64,000 nucleotides of DNA, from the NCBI RefSeq assembly GCF_025149915.1, contig NZ_CP102278.1, positions 124,001-188,000 of the forward strand, given 5' to 3'. Of the stretch, positions 53,279 through 62,115 are shown piece after piece; the first letter of the stretch is position 1, and each line of letters begins with the position of its first letter. A program made the translations under genes and the position numbers. The DNA comes from Coprococcus eutactus. Lineage in GTDB: Bacteria; Bacillota; Clostridia; Lachnospirales; Lachnospiraceae. The notes beneath the pieces were generated by a model. It had not been told where the DNA came from and ran no database searches. It saw only the letters and a program-made list of their open reading frames with translations.

Positions 53279-55348
53279 ATGAAAAAAGTAGCATTGTTCA
53301 TGGATGGCTGGAAGAGGTATTTCACCTATGCCTGGCCGCTGGGATTTATGCAGAAGATAAAGGAAGCCAGGGCTGATGTGAATCTGTACATATTCAACAG
53401 CAATGGCAATTGGAACAGGGACGACGGTTACAGCTATGGAGAATACAATATATATAATCTTCCGGAGCTGACGGACTTTGATGGGATCATAATATCTGTC
53501 AACAATATCAAATATCCGGAAGTCACGGCGGAACTGCTGGACAGAATAAGGAAGAGCGGAGTTCCGGCTATAAGCCTCGAGACTGCTTTTGACGGTCTGC
53601 ATTTTGTGGGTATAGACAATTATGATGCCATGTATGACATGACTCGGCATATGATAGAGAAACACGGTGCGAAGAAGGTGTGGTATCTTGCCGGACCGAA
53701 GGACAACTATGAGGCTCAGGAGAGATGCCGGGCATTCAGGGACTGTATGGATGAATATGGCCTGACTGTGGATGATGAGGATGTCCTGTTTGGAGATTTT
53801 GGTTTTAATGATGGTGTGATGGGCCTTGAGGAGCTGCTCAGAGCACATGGACATACGTGTATAAAACACGAGAAGGACGGACCGGATTACGGCGGCCCTG
53901 CGGAGGTGTACGGTGAGATAACCAGTGGCAGTTTTGCGGATTCTGCTCCGGATGCCGAGGCTTCGAATAATGAGGAGATGGATGATAGAAGGCTGGAAGA
54001 ACGAGAGATAGTGAGGAAGATCCTTCCAGATGCAATAATCTGTGCAAATGACAACCTGGCGGTGGGTGTGTGCAACAGAGCAGAAGCACTTGGACTTTCG
54101 GTGCCAAATGATTTTAAGGTTACGGGATTTGACAACTTTGATAAGGCTGCGTACTATACGCCGCGTATAACAACGGTGAGCAGGATCCGTGAGAAGATTG
54201 GAGCTGCGGCTGCAGAGATCATGCTGAATATCTGGGCGGGAAACAATCCGGATACCAGCTCTTATATAGATTATAATTGTATATTCACGGAGAGCTGTGG
54301 CTGTGGCGCGGATGCTATGCTGAACGGCAGACAGTACCTGAAGAATTATATAATGGGAGTTGTGGAACGCGAGGAGATAGATGAGAGCACGCTGGATTTC
54401 ACGCATTTGCTCAGCAAATGCAAGGATTACAGTGAACTGTATCCGTGCGTTCAGTCCTCATATTCACAGGCAGAGTGTAAGAAATGCGTTATGGTTGTCG
54501 ACAGATCTCTTGTGGAGATGGGGGGAGCTGGCCCGACTCTCTCAGCAGCATACGATGAGGATGTATTTGCTGTGAAGGGCTATCCTCAGAGAATGCAGAT
54601 CGTGTACAGGCAGGGCATAGCGGATGACGGTGACGATACATACCATAGTATGTTTCCTCTTCTGGATGATGAGGTAGGAGGCAATATATTTTTATTTGCG
54701 CCATTTCATTTTGGAGAAAAGGCAGTTGGGTTCTGCTGTGTCGAAAATGGATATTACCTTATGGATAAGCAGCTTTGGTCAACTGTAATGAGTGAAGTGA
54801 ATGTAGCCATGATAAATCTGTTCAACAAATGGAGACTCGAGCAGATCAATCAGGAGCTTACGGCAATATCCATAAAGGATCCACTTACCCAGATATACAA
54901 CAGGGAGGGTATGAGACAGATCGCCGCAAAGGCATTTGACAAGGCTGCGGGCCAGGGCAGGGCACTTCTCATAATGTTTGCCGATATGGACAAGCTCAAA
55001 TATATAAATGACACTTATGGTCACGAGTACGGAGACAAAGCTATAAGGAGTGCCGCAAGAGCCATAGCAGGCGGAGGCGGAATAAGCAGTATTCCGGTTA
55101 GATACGGCGGAGATGAATTTGTATCCATATCTATATACGATGAGGCGGAACCCCCTGAGGAAAGAAAGACGGCAATCCTTGAGAAAGCCAGGGAGATAGT
55201 TGCGCAGGAGAAGCTTCCGTTTGCCCTGGAGTTTAGTATAGGTTATGTTATAACAGACCCGAATAGTGATAAAACCCTTGAGGAGTATGTGAGGGAGGCG
55301 GATCACAGCATGTATCAGGAGAAGATACAGAGAAGGGTAAGCAGATAA
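53279..55348 (+). CDS. LacI-type sugar-binding domain fused to GGDEF diguanylate cyclase
   Basis: 689 residues, AGGAGGT before the ATG, no signal peptide, membrane segment or HTH. Residues ~1-350 are a periplasmic-binding-protein/LacI-sensor-like domain (IIISVNNIKYPEV, VPAISLETAF, ICANDNLAVGVCNRAEALGLSVP, VTGFDNFDKA), interrupted by a ~60-residue acidic, low-complexity insert (GSFADSAPDAEASNNEEMDD). A middle region (~360-530) is GAF-like in pattern. Residues ~530-689 are a GGDEF domain with the intact motif RYGGDEFV near 610 and LTQIYNREGM at its start. It is probably a cytosolic sugar sensor producing c-di-GMP. It lies 196 bp after GH53, plausibly in the same regulon. Confidence 0.88.
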   Translation: MKKVALFMDGWKRYFTYAWPLGFMQKIKEARADVNLYIFNSNGNWNRDDGYSYGEYNIYNLPELTDFDGIIISVNNIKYPEVTAELLDRIRKSGVPAISLETAFDGLHFVGIDNYDAMYDMTRHMIEKHGAKKVWYLAGPKDNYEAQERCRAFRDCMDEYGLTVDDEDVLFGDFGFNDGVMGLEELLRAHGHTCIKHEKDGPDYGGPAEVYGEITSGSFADSAPDAEASNNEEMDDRRLEEREIVRKILPDAIICANDNLAVGVCNRAEALGLSVPNDFKVTGFDNFDKAAYYTPRITTVSRIREKIGAAAAEIMLNIWAGNNPDTSSYIDYNCIFTESCGCGADAMLNGRQYLKNYIMGVVEREEIDESTLDFTHLLSKCKDYSELYPCVQSSYSQAECKKCVMVVDRSLVEMGGAGPTLSAAYDEDVFAVKGYPQRMQIVYRQGIADDGDDTYHSMFPLLDDEVGGNIFLFAPFHFGEKAVGFCCVENGYYLMDKQLWSTVMSEVNVAMINLFNKWRLEQINQELTAISIKDPLTQIYNREGMRQIAAKAFDKAAGQGRALLIMFADMDKLKYINDTYGHEYGDKAIRSAARAIAGGGGISSIPVRYGGDEFVSISIYDEAEPPEERKTAILEKAREIVAQEKLPFALEFSIGYVITDPNSDKTLEEYVREADHSMYQEKIQRRVSR

Positions 55349-55435
55349 TAATAAAAAATTATCAAAAAATGGAGAATCAGGTTTTATGTGCTGATTCTCT
55401 ATTTTCGTTTAGTATGTTATAATTAACTGTCATGA

Positions 55436-55580
55436 TCCAATTCGCCGCTCGCCAATCATGCAAACATGTTGGCTCACTTGCGCTCATTATATCATATCGC
55501 CTGTCGGCTCAATGAGGACATTCGCATTATGACGTCTTGCGCAAGCGCATCCGTCGCAATGCTCATTGTATCATGTGGAC
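55436..55580. other. Intergenic region with direct and inverted repeats
   Basis: Direct repeats GCTCATTATATCATAT (55482) and GCTCATTGTATCATGT (55561), an inner CTTGCGCAAG palindrome (55536) flanked by GCATTATGACG and CGTCGCAATGC. Looks like a small structured repeat element in the fprA leader; no gene. Confidence 0.45.
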
Positions 55581-55631
55581 ACAACGTGGATTATTTATAT
55601 TAGATACTTAGGATCAAAAGGAGGATATACA

Positions 55632-56789
55632 ATGCTTAAGAATGTAACAGACACAGTATTTTATGTAGGTGTGGATGACAAGGATATAGACCTGTTCGAG
55701 AATCAGTACATCGTGCCAAACGGTATAGCGTACAACTCATATGTCATCATGGACGAGAAGATTGCCATCATGGATATGGTAGATGCAAAGTGTGCAGACC
55801 AGTGGTTTGCAAATGTGGCAGAGGTGCTTGGAGACAGGCAGCCTGATTACCTCATCATATCCCATCTTGAGCCGGATCACTCAGCCAATCTTGGTGATGT
55901 GCTTGCAAAATATCCGGATATTAAGATCGTATCAAATGCGAAGCTTTTCGGAATGCTTCCAAACTTCTTCGAGGTTCCTGTGGCAGACAGAAGTGTGACT
56001 GTGGCAGAGGGACAGACACTCTCACTTGGAAGTCATACGCTTCAGTTCTTCATGGCTCCTATGGTCCACTGGCCTGAGGTTATGGTCACATACGAACAGA
56101 GTGAGAAGATACTCTTCTCAGCGGATGCATTTGGCAAGTTCGGCACTCTGGATACCGACGAGGACTGGGCATGCGAGGCAAGAAGATATTACTTCAATAT
56201 AGTAGGAAAGTATGGAATGCCTGCACAGGCACTTCTGAAGAAGGCAGCAGGGCTGGACATCCAGAAGATATGTGCGCTTCATGGGCCTATACTCACAGAG
56301 AACCTTGAGTATTACATAGGAAAGTATCAGCTGTGGTCAACCTACACACCTGAGGATGAGGGAATCTTCATCGCATACTGCAGTCTCCACGGCAACACGG
56401 AGAAGGCTGCAAAGAAGCTGGCGGAGATTCTTGAGGCAAAGGGTGCACCAAAGGTTGCTATATCAGACCTTTCCAGAGAGGATATGGCAGAGTGTGTAGA
56501 GGATGCCTTCAGATACGACAGACTTGTACTTGCAGCACCTACATATGATGGCGGTGTGATGCCTGTCATGGCGGATTTCATCAACCACTTGAAGATGAAG
56601 GCATACCAGAAGAGAAAGGTCGCTTTCATTGAAAATGGTTCATGGGCACCTATGGCGGCGAAACTCATGAAGGAGCAGATGTCAGCGATGAAGGATATAG
56701 AGATCGTGGACGAGCACGTGACCATAAGGTCTGCGTTCAAGCAGTCGGATGTGGCAGCGCTTGAGGCTTTGGCAGATAAGCTGGCATAA
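55632..56789 (+). CDS. fprA: A-type flavoprotein (flavodiiron protein) FprA
   Basis: 385 residues from ATG 55632, with AAGGAGG upstream. The N-terminal metallo-beta-lactamase-like domain carries the diiron ligands: HLEPDHSANLGD (H-x-E-x-D-H) near residue 80, MVHWPEVMVTY near 145, DAFGKFG near 165 and LHGPIL near 225. The C-terminal ~140 residues are a flavodoxin domain with FMN-binding FIAYCSLHGNTEKAAKKL and APTYDGGVMP. Such enzymes reduce O2 to water or NO to N2O, protecting anaerobes. No rubredoxin gene is adjacent. The MATE gene follows after 26 bp, so they are probably co-transcribed. Confidence 0.95.
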   Translation: MLKNVTDTVFYVGVDDKDIDLFENQYIVPNGIAYNSYVIMDEKIAIMDMVDAKCADQWFANVAEVLGDRQPDYLIISHLEPDHSANLGDVLAKYPDIKIVSNAKLFGMLPNFFEVPVADRSVTVAEGQTLSLGSHTLQFFMAPMVHWPEVMVTYEQSEKILFSADAFGKFGTLDTDEDWACEARRYYFNIVGKYGMPAQALLKKAAGLDIQKICALHGPILTENLEYYIGKYQLWSTYTPEDEGIFIAYCSLHGNTEKAAKKLAEILEAKGAPKVAISDLSREDMAECVEDAFRYDRLVLAAPTYDGGVMPVMADFINHLKMKAYQKRKVAFIENGSWAPMAAKLMKEQMSAMKDIEIVDEHVTIRSAFKQSDVAALEALADKLA

Positions 56790-56815
56790 AAGATAATGTA
56801 AGGAAGGTGTAAGAC

Positions 56816-58162
56816 ATGGCTAAGTCCATGGTTTCCGGAAAGCCGCTTAGTCTGATGATGCAGTTTGCCCTGCCACTTTTGCTCGGCAATCTGCTTCAGC
56901 AGACTTACAATATCATAGATGCTGCTATAGTGGGACAGATACTGGGTGACAAGGCTCTGGCGGGAGTTGGAGCCAGCAGCAGCATTCAGTTTCTTGTCCT
57001 TGGTTTTTGTATGGGATGCTGCGCAGGCTTTGGCGTTCCGGTTGCAAAATATTTCGGCGCAAATGATATGCACAAGATGAGAAAATATATATTTAATGGT
57101 GCGGTTCTGACTGGCATCATAGCACTTATCGTCACGTCGGTATGTGCTATATGTTGCAATCAGATACTGCAGCTTCTGTCCGTTCCACAGGATATATTTG
57201 ATAAGGCGTACTCATATCTTATAGTTATATTCCTGGGAATCCCATTTACACTTATGTATAACTATCTGTCGAGTGTGCTCAGATCACTTGGAGACAGCAG
57301 AACGCCATTCATGTTCCTCGCTTTCTCAGCGATACTCAACATATTCCTTGATCTGTTCTGCATACTTGTACTTAAGTGGGGATGTGCCGGAGCGGCTATA
57401 GCGACGATAACTGCTCAGGCTGTGAGTGGAATATTATGTCTGGTGTACATTTTCAAGAAGGTTCAGGTGATGCACCTTGAGGCGCAGGACAGAAAGGTAG
57501 AAGGTTCAGCGGTGAAGGAACTTCTCATCATGGGAATACCTACAGGTCTGCAGTTCTCCATCACGGCGATAGGAAGTATGGTCATGCAGTCTGCAAATAA
57601 CAAGCTGGGCAGTGTGTATGTATCAGGCTTCACAGCCGGTATGAGGATAAAGCAATTCACGATGTGTCCATTTGACGCATTTGCAACGGCAGCTTCGGTA
57701 TTCTGCAGCCAGAACCTTGGAGCCGGACAGGCAAAGCGTATAAAGCAGGGCTTGTGGCAAGCGATTGCTGTTGCCGTGGGATATGGATTGATAGCAGGTC
57801 TTATCATGATATTCTTGGGAAGACCGCTCTCTATGATATTTGTCAAGAAGAGTGCAGTCGATGTGCTTGATGCATCTGCGAAATATCTCAGATGTATGGG
57901 ATTCTTCTATTGGAGTCTCGGTATACTGAACGTGGCGCGTATGGTGACGCAGGGACTTGGATATTCGGGAAGAGCCATATTCTCAGGTGTTACAGAGATG
58001 GCAGCCAGAATCATAGTGAGCCTGGGATTTGTCGGAGCATTTGGATATACTGCCATATGTTTCGCAGATCAGACGGCATGGGTTACGGCAACTATATATA
58101 TATTGCCGACATGCCTCTACTGTGTGAAGAAGTCCACGGCGAAGCTTGCTGCGGCGACGTAG
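56816..58162 (+). CDS. MATE-family efflux transporter
   Basis: 448 residues with about twelve membrane helices in two six-helix bundles, the MATE layout. Family features are MMQFALPLLLGNLLQQTYNIIDAAIVGQILG at the start and the paired ALAGVGASSSIQFLVLG, with matching helix 7 region LLIMGIPTGLQFSITAIGSMVMQ. It exports small organic cations or drugs using Na+ or H+. GGAAGGTG precedes the ATG. Pairing with fprA suggests a role in stress defence, but the substrate is unknown. Confidence 0.93.
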   Translation: MAKSMVSGKPLSLMMQFALPLLLGNLLQQTYNIIDAAIVGQILGDKALAGVGASSSIQFLVLGFCMGCCAGFGVPVAKYFGANDMHKMRKYIFNGAVLTGIIALIVTSVCAICCNQILQLLSVPQDIFDKAYSYLIVIFLGIPFTLMYNYLSSVLRSLGDSRTPFMFLAFSAILNIFLDLFCILVLKWGCAGAAIATITAQAVSGILCLVYIFKKVQVMHLEAQDRKVEGSAVKELLIMGIPTGLQFSITAIGSMVMQSANNKLGSVYVSGFTAGMRIKQFTMCPFDAFATAASVFCSQNLGAGQAKRIKQGLWQAIAVAVGYGLIAGLIMIFLGRPLSMIFVKKSAVDVLDASAKYLRCMGFFYWSLGILNVARMVTQGLGYSGRAIFSGVTEMAARIIVSLGFVGAFGYTAICFADQTAWVTATIYILPTCLYCVKKSTAKLAAAT

Positions 58163-58193
58163 TTGTATATTGTTATGGATAATTGGAAGTAAG

Positions 58194-58224
58194 AAAAAAA
58201 CACCTCGGTTTGAGGTGTTTTTTT
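58194..58224 (+). terminator. Terminator after the MATE gene
   Basis: AAAAAACACCTC and GAGGTGTTTTTTT form an almost perfect 12-bp stem with a GGTTT loop and a seven-T run. Confidence 0.95.
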
Positions 58225-58255
58225 AAGTATTCTTAAAACTAATAAATATAAAGTT

Positions 58256-58282
58256 CAGTTGGTGACGATCGGTCACCAACTG
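58256..58282. promoter_or_regulatory. Near-perfect palindrome near a small minus-strand gene
   Basis: CAGTTGGTGAC and GTCACCAACTG (11 bp, perfect) around GATCG. It lies 80 bp past the stop of the minus-strand gene and 30 bp past the MATE terminator. It could be that gene's terminator (weak T-run on the minus strand) or a protein-binding site. Confidence 0.5.
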
Positions 58283-58362
58283 GTAATATTTTGTAACCGT
58301 TTTATTTGTGCCAGTGCAATGAGAAGGTTGATATCGAGATTACTATAATATACAACAATACA

Positions 58363-58620
58363 TTAAATCATAAATTTGTTGACTTCATCATTTATCTCAA
58401 ATTTAGTTCCTTTGTCTGAAAGTCCAATATCTATCATGCCACGGCCGTCAAGTTCATCGCCAGGAAATAATATCTCTAAGTGCTTACCTTGTAACAGGCA
58501 TCCGAGATCCTCTTTTGAAATCGATATATTGACGTATCTCTTGCTTTCCTTTGCAACTTCAACATTTGCCATGAAACTTCCGTCGTTTGAATTTTTTATA
58601 TTATATTCAGGTTTGCTCAT
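58363..58620 (-). CDS. Small protein of unknown function, 85 residues
   Basis: Start ATG 58620, seven nt after AAGGAG; the frame continues to 58671 without a site. The sequence (MSKPEYNIKNSNDGSFMANVEV, RYVNISISKEDLGCLLQGKHLEI) is beta-rich and charged, with one Cys and no signal peptide or membrane segment. I do not recognise the family. It is monocistronic between the MATE terminator and a 352-bp upstream gap. Confidence 0.7.
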   Translation of the reverse strand: MSKPEYNIKNSNDGSFMANVEVAKESKRYVNISISKEDLGCLLQGKHLEILFPGDELDGRGMIDIGLSDKGTKFEINDEVNKFMI

Positions 58621-58972
58621 ATTGATCGTCTCCTTGCTGTTATGTAATAATGCCATATTTAGGTATATCACTTCTTATTGTTATCATCAAGCAGTTTGGG
58701 AGCGTTTTACATATTGCTTTGAGTCAGAACCATCGGTCAAACCGTCAAATGCGTCAACTCTCAACAGGAACAGTGGAGAAAGTATTCCCACTTTGACATA
58801 TCCATATATTCATTATAAAATTAACCTGATTTTAATCTTTCTCATATTTTAGATTAATCATCGGTTGGTATAGTAACAACAACAGTTGATGATATCAGCA
58901 ACAAACGATTAGAAAGATGACAGATCATCGGAAGATGATGAAACTAAGATGAAGAGAAAGGGTGTAATGATT
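58621..58972. other. 352-bp intergenic region
   Basis: Divergent leader between the small minus-strand gene and the UBA-like gene. Three GTCAA words occur 8-9 bp apart (near 58736, 58745 and 58753), a possible regulator-binding array. No gene is seen. Confidence 0.4.
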
Positions 58973-59512
58973 ATGGATAAACTTGAAAAGGTAGAAAAGT
59001 TAAGAGCGAAAACAGGTGTAAGTTACGAGGATGCAAAGAATGCGCTTGAGGCGTGCGATTACGATCTGCTGGATGCAATTATTTATCTTGAGAAGCTTGA
59101 TAAGGTGAAGGCTCCTGAAGTGGAGAGCTTTACCACAGGCGAGGAACAGAAGACATCAACAGAGTTTGAGCAGGCGCAGCAGACATATACAAATGATTGT
59201 AATAAAGTGACGTTTGGTCAGATGATGGACAGATTTTTCAAATGGTGCGGCAAGGTGTTAAAGAAGAGTGTGGACAGCACATTCATAGTAGAACGCAGAG
59301 GCCAGACCATGATAAATGTTCCGGTTCTTGTGCTTGTGATCGCACTCATACTTGCATTCTGGGTAGTGCTTCCACTTCTTATTGTAGGTCTGTTCTGTGA
59401 GTGCAGGTACCATTTTGAGGGAATAGGCGACATCAACGTAAATCTCAATAGCGCATGCGACAAAATGGCAGACTCAGTAGACAACCTTAAGTCCGACGTC
59501 AACAACAAGTAA
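58973..59512 (+). CDS. UBA-like/DUF4342 membrane protein
   Basis: 179 residues from ATG 58973 (GAAAGGG upstream); 58949 is an alternative start. Residues ~1-40 (MDKLEKVEKLRAKTGVSYEDAKNALEACDYDLLDAIIYLEKL) form a UBA/TS-N-like three-helix domain, as at the start of EF-Ts. The middle has RGQTMINVPVLVLVIALILAFWVVLPLLIVGLFCECRY split between a soluble strand and a ~25-residue hydrophobic run, probably one or two membrane passes. The DUF4342 family shares this design; its role is unknown. It is upstream of the nested inverted repeat and the two-component genes, on the same strand. Confidence 0.75.
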   Translation: MDKLEKVEKLRAKTGVSYEDAKNALEACDYDLLDAIIYLEKLDKVKAPEVESFTTGEEQKTSTEFEQAQQTYTNDCNKVTFGQMMDRFFKWCGKVLKKSVDSTFIVERRGQTMINVPVLVLVIALILAFWVVLPLLIVGLFCECRYHFEGIGDINVNLNSACDKMADSVDNLKSDVNNK

Positions 59513-59682
59513 TCAGAAAGATATATAAAAACAATATCAACACAGAATAAAAAGCTATATGTAATAAAAACAACGTATATATCAAGTTGGTATAAATTGA
59601 AAAAGAAAAATATTAAAAGAAAAAACAGACATAAAAAAGATGAAAACAGGAATATCTTTTACCGATATTCTGTTAATTACCA

Positions 59683-59905
59683 GCTGATATAGTTTGGTTT
59701 TAAGAATGTAATGTCTGTGAAATATACCTCTGCAATGGGTAGCCGTGGCGACTGAGCTTTGGTGCTTCTTGCCGAGGCAGAGACCGCAAACGTCCTTATC
59801 GCGGTCGGTGCCGAGTGCAGATAGAAGCAAGCCAAAGTGAAGGAAGATAGGCGTAATTGCAGAGGTATATTTCACAGGCTTACTTCAAAACCAAACTATA
59901 TCAGC
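59683..59905. repeat. 223-bp nested inverted repeat before the two-component system
   Basis: Outer arms 59683-59701 and 59887-59905 are a perfect 19-bp match; inner arms 59715-59736 and 59856-59877 are a perfect 22-bp match. The 119-bp centre has further pairing: CTTTGG with CCAAAG, GCTTCT with AGAAGC, GACCGC with GCGGTC. No ORF fits it. It may be a MITE-like insertion or a large regulatory RNA fold in the leader of the response-regulator gene 28 bp later. A 7-bp hairpin (GAATATC/GATATTC) lies just before it at 59650. Confidence 0.85.
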
Positions 59906-59932
59906 GTCCGTCATAAAAGAAAGGAAAAAGAT

Positions 59933-60610
59933 ATGGCACAGAAGATTCTCATTGTGGAGGATGAAGAGAAAATTGCGAGATTCGTGGAGCTGGAACTGGT
60001 TCACGAGGGATACGAGGTAGAGAAGGCATTTGACGGAAGAACAGGTCTGGACAAAGCTCTGACAGGTGACTTCGACCTTGTGGTGCTGGATGTGATGCTT
60101 CCGGGACTCAATGGTCTGGAGGTGCTTCGAAGAATCCGCAAGGAGAGTGTTGTGCCGGTTATCATGCTGACTGCAAGGGATGCAGTCATGGACAAGGTGT
60201 CAGGGCTCGATGCCGGTGCTGACGATTATCTCACCAAGCCATTTGCCATAGAGGAGCTGCTTGCCAGGATAAGGGTTGCGCTGAAGAGACGCGGAACTGT
60301 GGAGGTTCACACTCACAGGATAGAGATCCGCGGGGTGTGTATGGACACTGACAGACATGAGGTTACAGTGGACGGAGAGAGTGTGGAGCTGACAAACAGG
60401 GAATTTGAGCTGCTGAGAACACTCATGGAAAACAAGGACATCGTGATGGACAGGGAAAAACTGCTCAGCGCAGTGTGCGGATACGATTATCTGGGAGAGA
60501 CAAATATAATAGATGTGTATGTGAGATATCTGAGAACCAAGATAGATGACAGGTTTGGCGTAAAACTCATAACCACCGTAAGAGGTGTGGGATATGTTAT
60601 CAGAGAATGA
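59933..60610 (+). CDS. OmpR/PhoB-family response regulator
   Basis: 225 residues from ATG 59933 (AAAGGAAAAAG upstream); the frame runs back into the inverted repeat at 59837. Receiver domain: KILIVEDEEKIARFVE, phospho-acceptor Asp at about residue 52 in LVVLDVMLPG, Thr in MLTARD and Lys in YLTKPFAIEELLARI. C-terminal winged-helix: ELTNREFELLRTLMENK and YLGETNIIDVYVRYLRTKID. The histidine kinase gene follows 123 bp later and is its obvious partner. Output genes are unknown. Confidence 0.94.
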   Translation: MAQKILIVEDEEKIARFVELELVHEGYEVEKAFDGRTGLDKALTGDFDLVVLDVMLPGLNGLEVLRRIRKESVVPVIMLTARDAVMDKVSGLDAGADDYLTKPFAIEELLARIRVALKRRGTVEVHTHRIEIRGVCMDTDRHEVTVDGESVELTNREFELLRTLMENKDIVMDREKLLSAVCGYDYLGETNIIDVYVRYLRTKIDDRFGVKLITTVRGVGYVIRE

Positions 60611-60633
60611 CCAATATGAATACCGGGACGGAT

Positions 60634-60707
60634 CAGATAGATATGTGACAAGCCGGATGCCGTGACAGAGCAGATAGATATGTGACAAGCCAGCGCCGCA
60701 TGACACG
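60634..60707 (+). repeat. Two tandem 37-bp repeats between regulator and kinase genes
   Basis: The 21-bp core starting CAGATAGATATGTGACAAGC is identical at 60634 and 60671; the remaining 16 bp of each unit are similar. No hairpin or gene. Confidence 0.8.
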
Positions 60708-60733
60708 GATACGCATAGATAGAGAGAAAATAC

Positions 60734-61984
60734 ATGGGAAAGAAAACTAACGAAAACAAAAGAATGTCGTCGATAGCCAGAAGGATCAATATGAGTTTCT
60801 GGCTCAAAGAGGTGGGCAATGTGATACTTATTGATATCGTCATTGCCTTTCTTATTGTTGGGGCATTTGCCTGGTGGGGAAGAGAGCAGCTTCCGCAGGA
60901 CGTAGGAGGAATGAAATATTATATTGATAAGAATGAAGACGGCGGGGGCTATGAATATATCATAGAGGGGTCTGACAAGAAGAAGTACAGGTATGATGTG
61001 AAAATCTTGTGGGATATCATAGAGATCCCTGGAATCATATTGCTGGGCATGGAAATTATAGTTCTGTTTCTAGCTTTGTTCAGAACGGCGGATGTCAGAA
61101 GACGTCTGAAGCCTCTGAATGATCTGGCTGTAAAGGCGGAGAAACTCAGCAAAGAACCAATGGATCACAACAAAATAGATGATCTGGAGAAAGCGATATC
61201 GCATTTGTCCGCGGATGATGACGAGCAGGTAATACACACTGGAGATAAGGACCTTCAGAGTATAGAAATTGCGCTTAATAATTTGCTGAAAAACATGAAA
61301 GAGAATGAAAAACGACAGATGAGGTTCGTGTCGGATGCGTCCCATGAGCTTAGGACACCTATAGCTGTAATTCAGGGGTATGTAAATATGCTTGACCGCT
61401 GGGGTAAGGAGGATGAGCAGGTTTTGGGAGAATCCATAGAAGCGCTCAAGAATGAGTCCCAGCACATGAAGGAATTGGTTGAGCAGCTGTTGTTTCTGGC
61501 GAGAGGGGACAGCGGAAGACAGCATTTGAATATGGAAAAATTGGATCTCAACTGCATGGTGAGCGAGGTGTGGGAGGAGTCTATGATGATAGATGAGAGC
61601 CACAGATATGAATTCCAGGGTACGGAGAATGAGGCGTGTGTGCTCGGCGATGTGGCGATGATCAAGCAGTCTGTCAGGATATTTGTCCAGAATGCGGCGA
61701 AGTATTCTGAACCCTGCACGACCATAATACTCGGTGTGAAAGAGGAACCCGGTTATGTCAGTTATATGATAGAGGACGAGGGAACCGGGATGAATCCGGG
61801 CGATCTGGCTCACATATTTGACAGATTTTACCGTTCAGACGAAGCACGCAACAGTGAGACAGGGGGTTCGGGACTGGGATTGTCCATCGCTAAATGGATA
61901 GTTGATGCTCACGGTGGAACCATACAAGTTATATCGAGAGAAGACATAGGATCAAGATTTGTTGTGAGATTTCCTGCATGTTAA
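60734..61984 (+). CDS. Sensor histidine kinase
   Basis: 416 residues. Two membrane helices (about residues 30-48 and 98-118) enclose a ~50-residue outer loop; a HAMP-like linker follows (DVRRRLKPLNDLAVKAEKLS). The HisKA domain has the phospho-His204 in SDASHELRTPIAVIQGYV, and the ATPase domain shows N, G1 and G2 boxes (FVQNAAKYSE, EDEGTGMNPGDL, GGSGLGLSIAK). The SD (AGAGAG) is weak, so MSSIARR at 60764 is an alternative start. It is paired with the OmpR-type regulator and followed by a terminator hairpin shared with spoIIID. The signal is unknown. Confidence 0.93.
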   Translation: MGKKTNENKRMSSIARRINMSFWLKEVGNVILIDIVIAFLIVGAFAWWGREQLPQDVGGMKYYIDKNEDGGGYEYIIEGSDKKKYRYDVKILWDIIEIPGIILLGMEIIVLFLALFRTADVRRRLKPLNDLAVKAEKLSKEPMDHNKIDDLEKAISHLSADDDEQVIHTGDKDLQSIEIALNNLLKNMKENEKRQMRFVSDASHELRTPIAVIQGYVNMLDRWGKEDEQVLGESIEALKNESQHMKELVEQLLFLARGDSGRQHLNMEKLDLNCMVSEVWEESMMIDESHRYEFQGTENEACVLGDVAMIKQSVRIFVQNAAKYSEPCTTIILGVKEEPGYVSYMIEDEGTGMNPGDLAHIFDRFYRSDEARNSETGGSGLGLSIAKWIVDAHGGTIQVISREDIGSRFVVRFPAC

Positions 61985-62069
61985 TAGATGAAGTGGTGGA
62001 TGTGTGCCAGCCAACGGTTTGGTTATATTCAAATAGTTGATAAGCAGATTAAATATACATAAACGATCT

Positions 62070-62113
62070 GCCCCTGCATAGACTGTATAAAACAGAATAT
62101 GCGGGGGCTTTTT
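62070..62113 (+). terminator. Terminator hairpin merged with the spoIIID translation start
   Basis: GCCCCTGCATA (62070-62080) pairs with TATGCGGGGGC (62098-62108), 11 bp with one wobble, followed by TTTTTCTTT. The 3' arm provides GGGGG as the only RBS-like stretch for spoIIID, whose TTG start (62116) lies in the T-tract. Confidence 0.75.
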
Positions 62114-62115
62114 CT

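Noticed and set aside
53084..54406. 440-codon minus-strand ORF opposite the GGDEF fusion gene
   Set aside because: A shadow frame: composition is unlike a protein and the plus strand has clear LacI-sensor and GGDEF domains in full.
59683..59905. Insertion sequence
   Set aside because: Inverted repeats are present but no transposase ORF, and no clear target-site duplication is seen at the ends. MITE or RNA fold remains possible.
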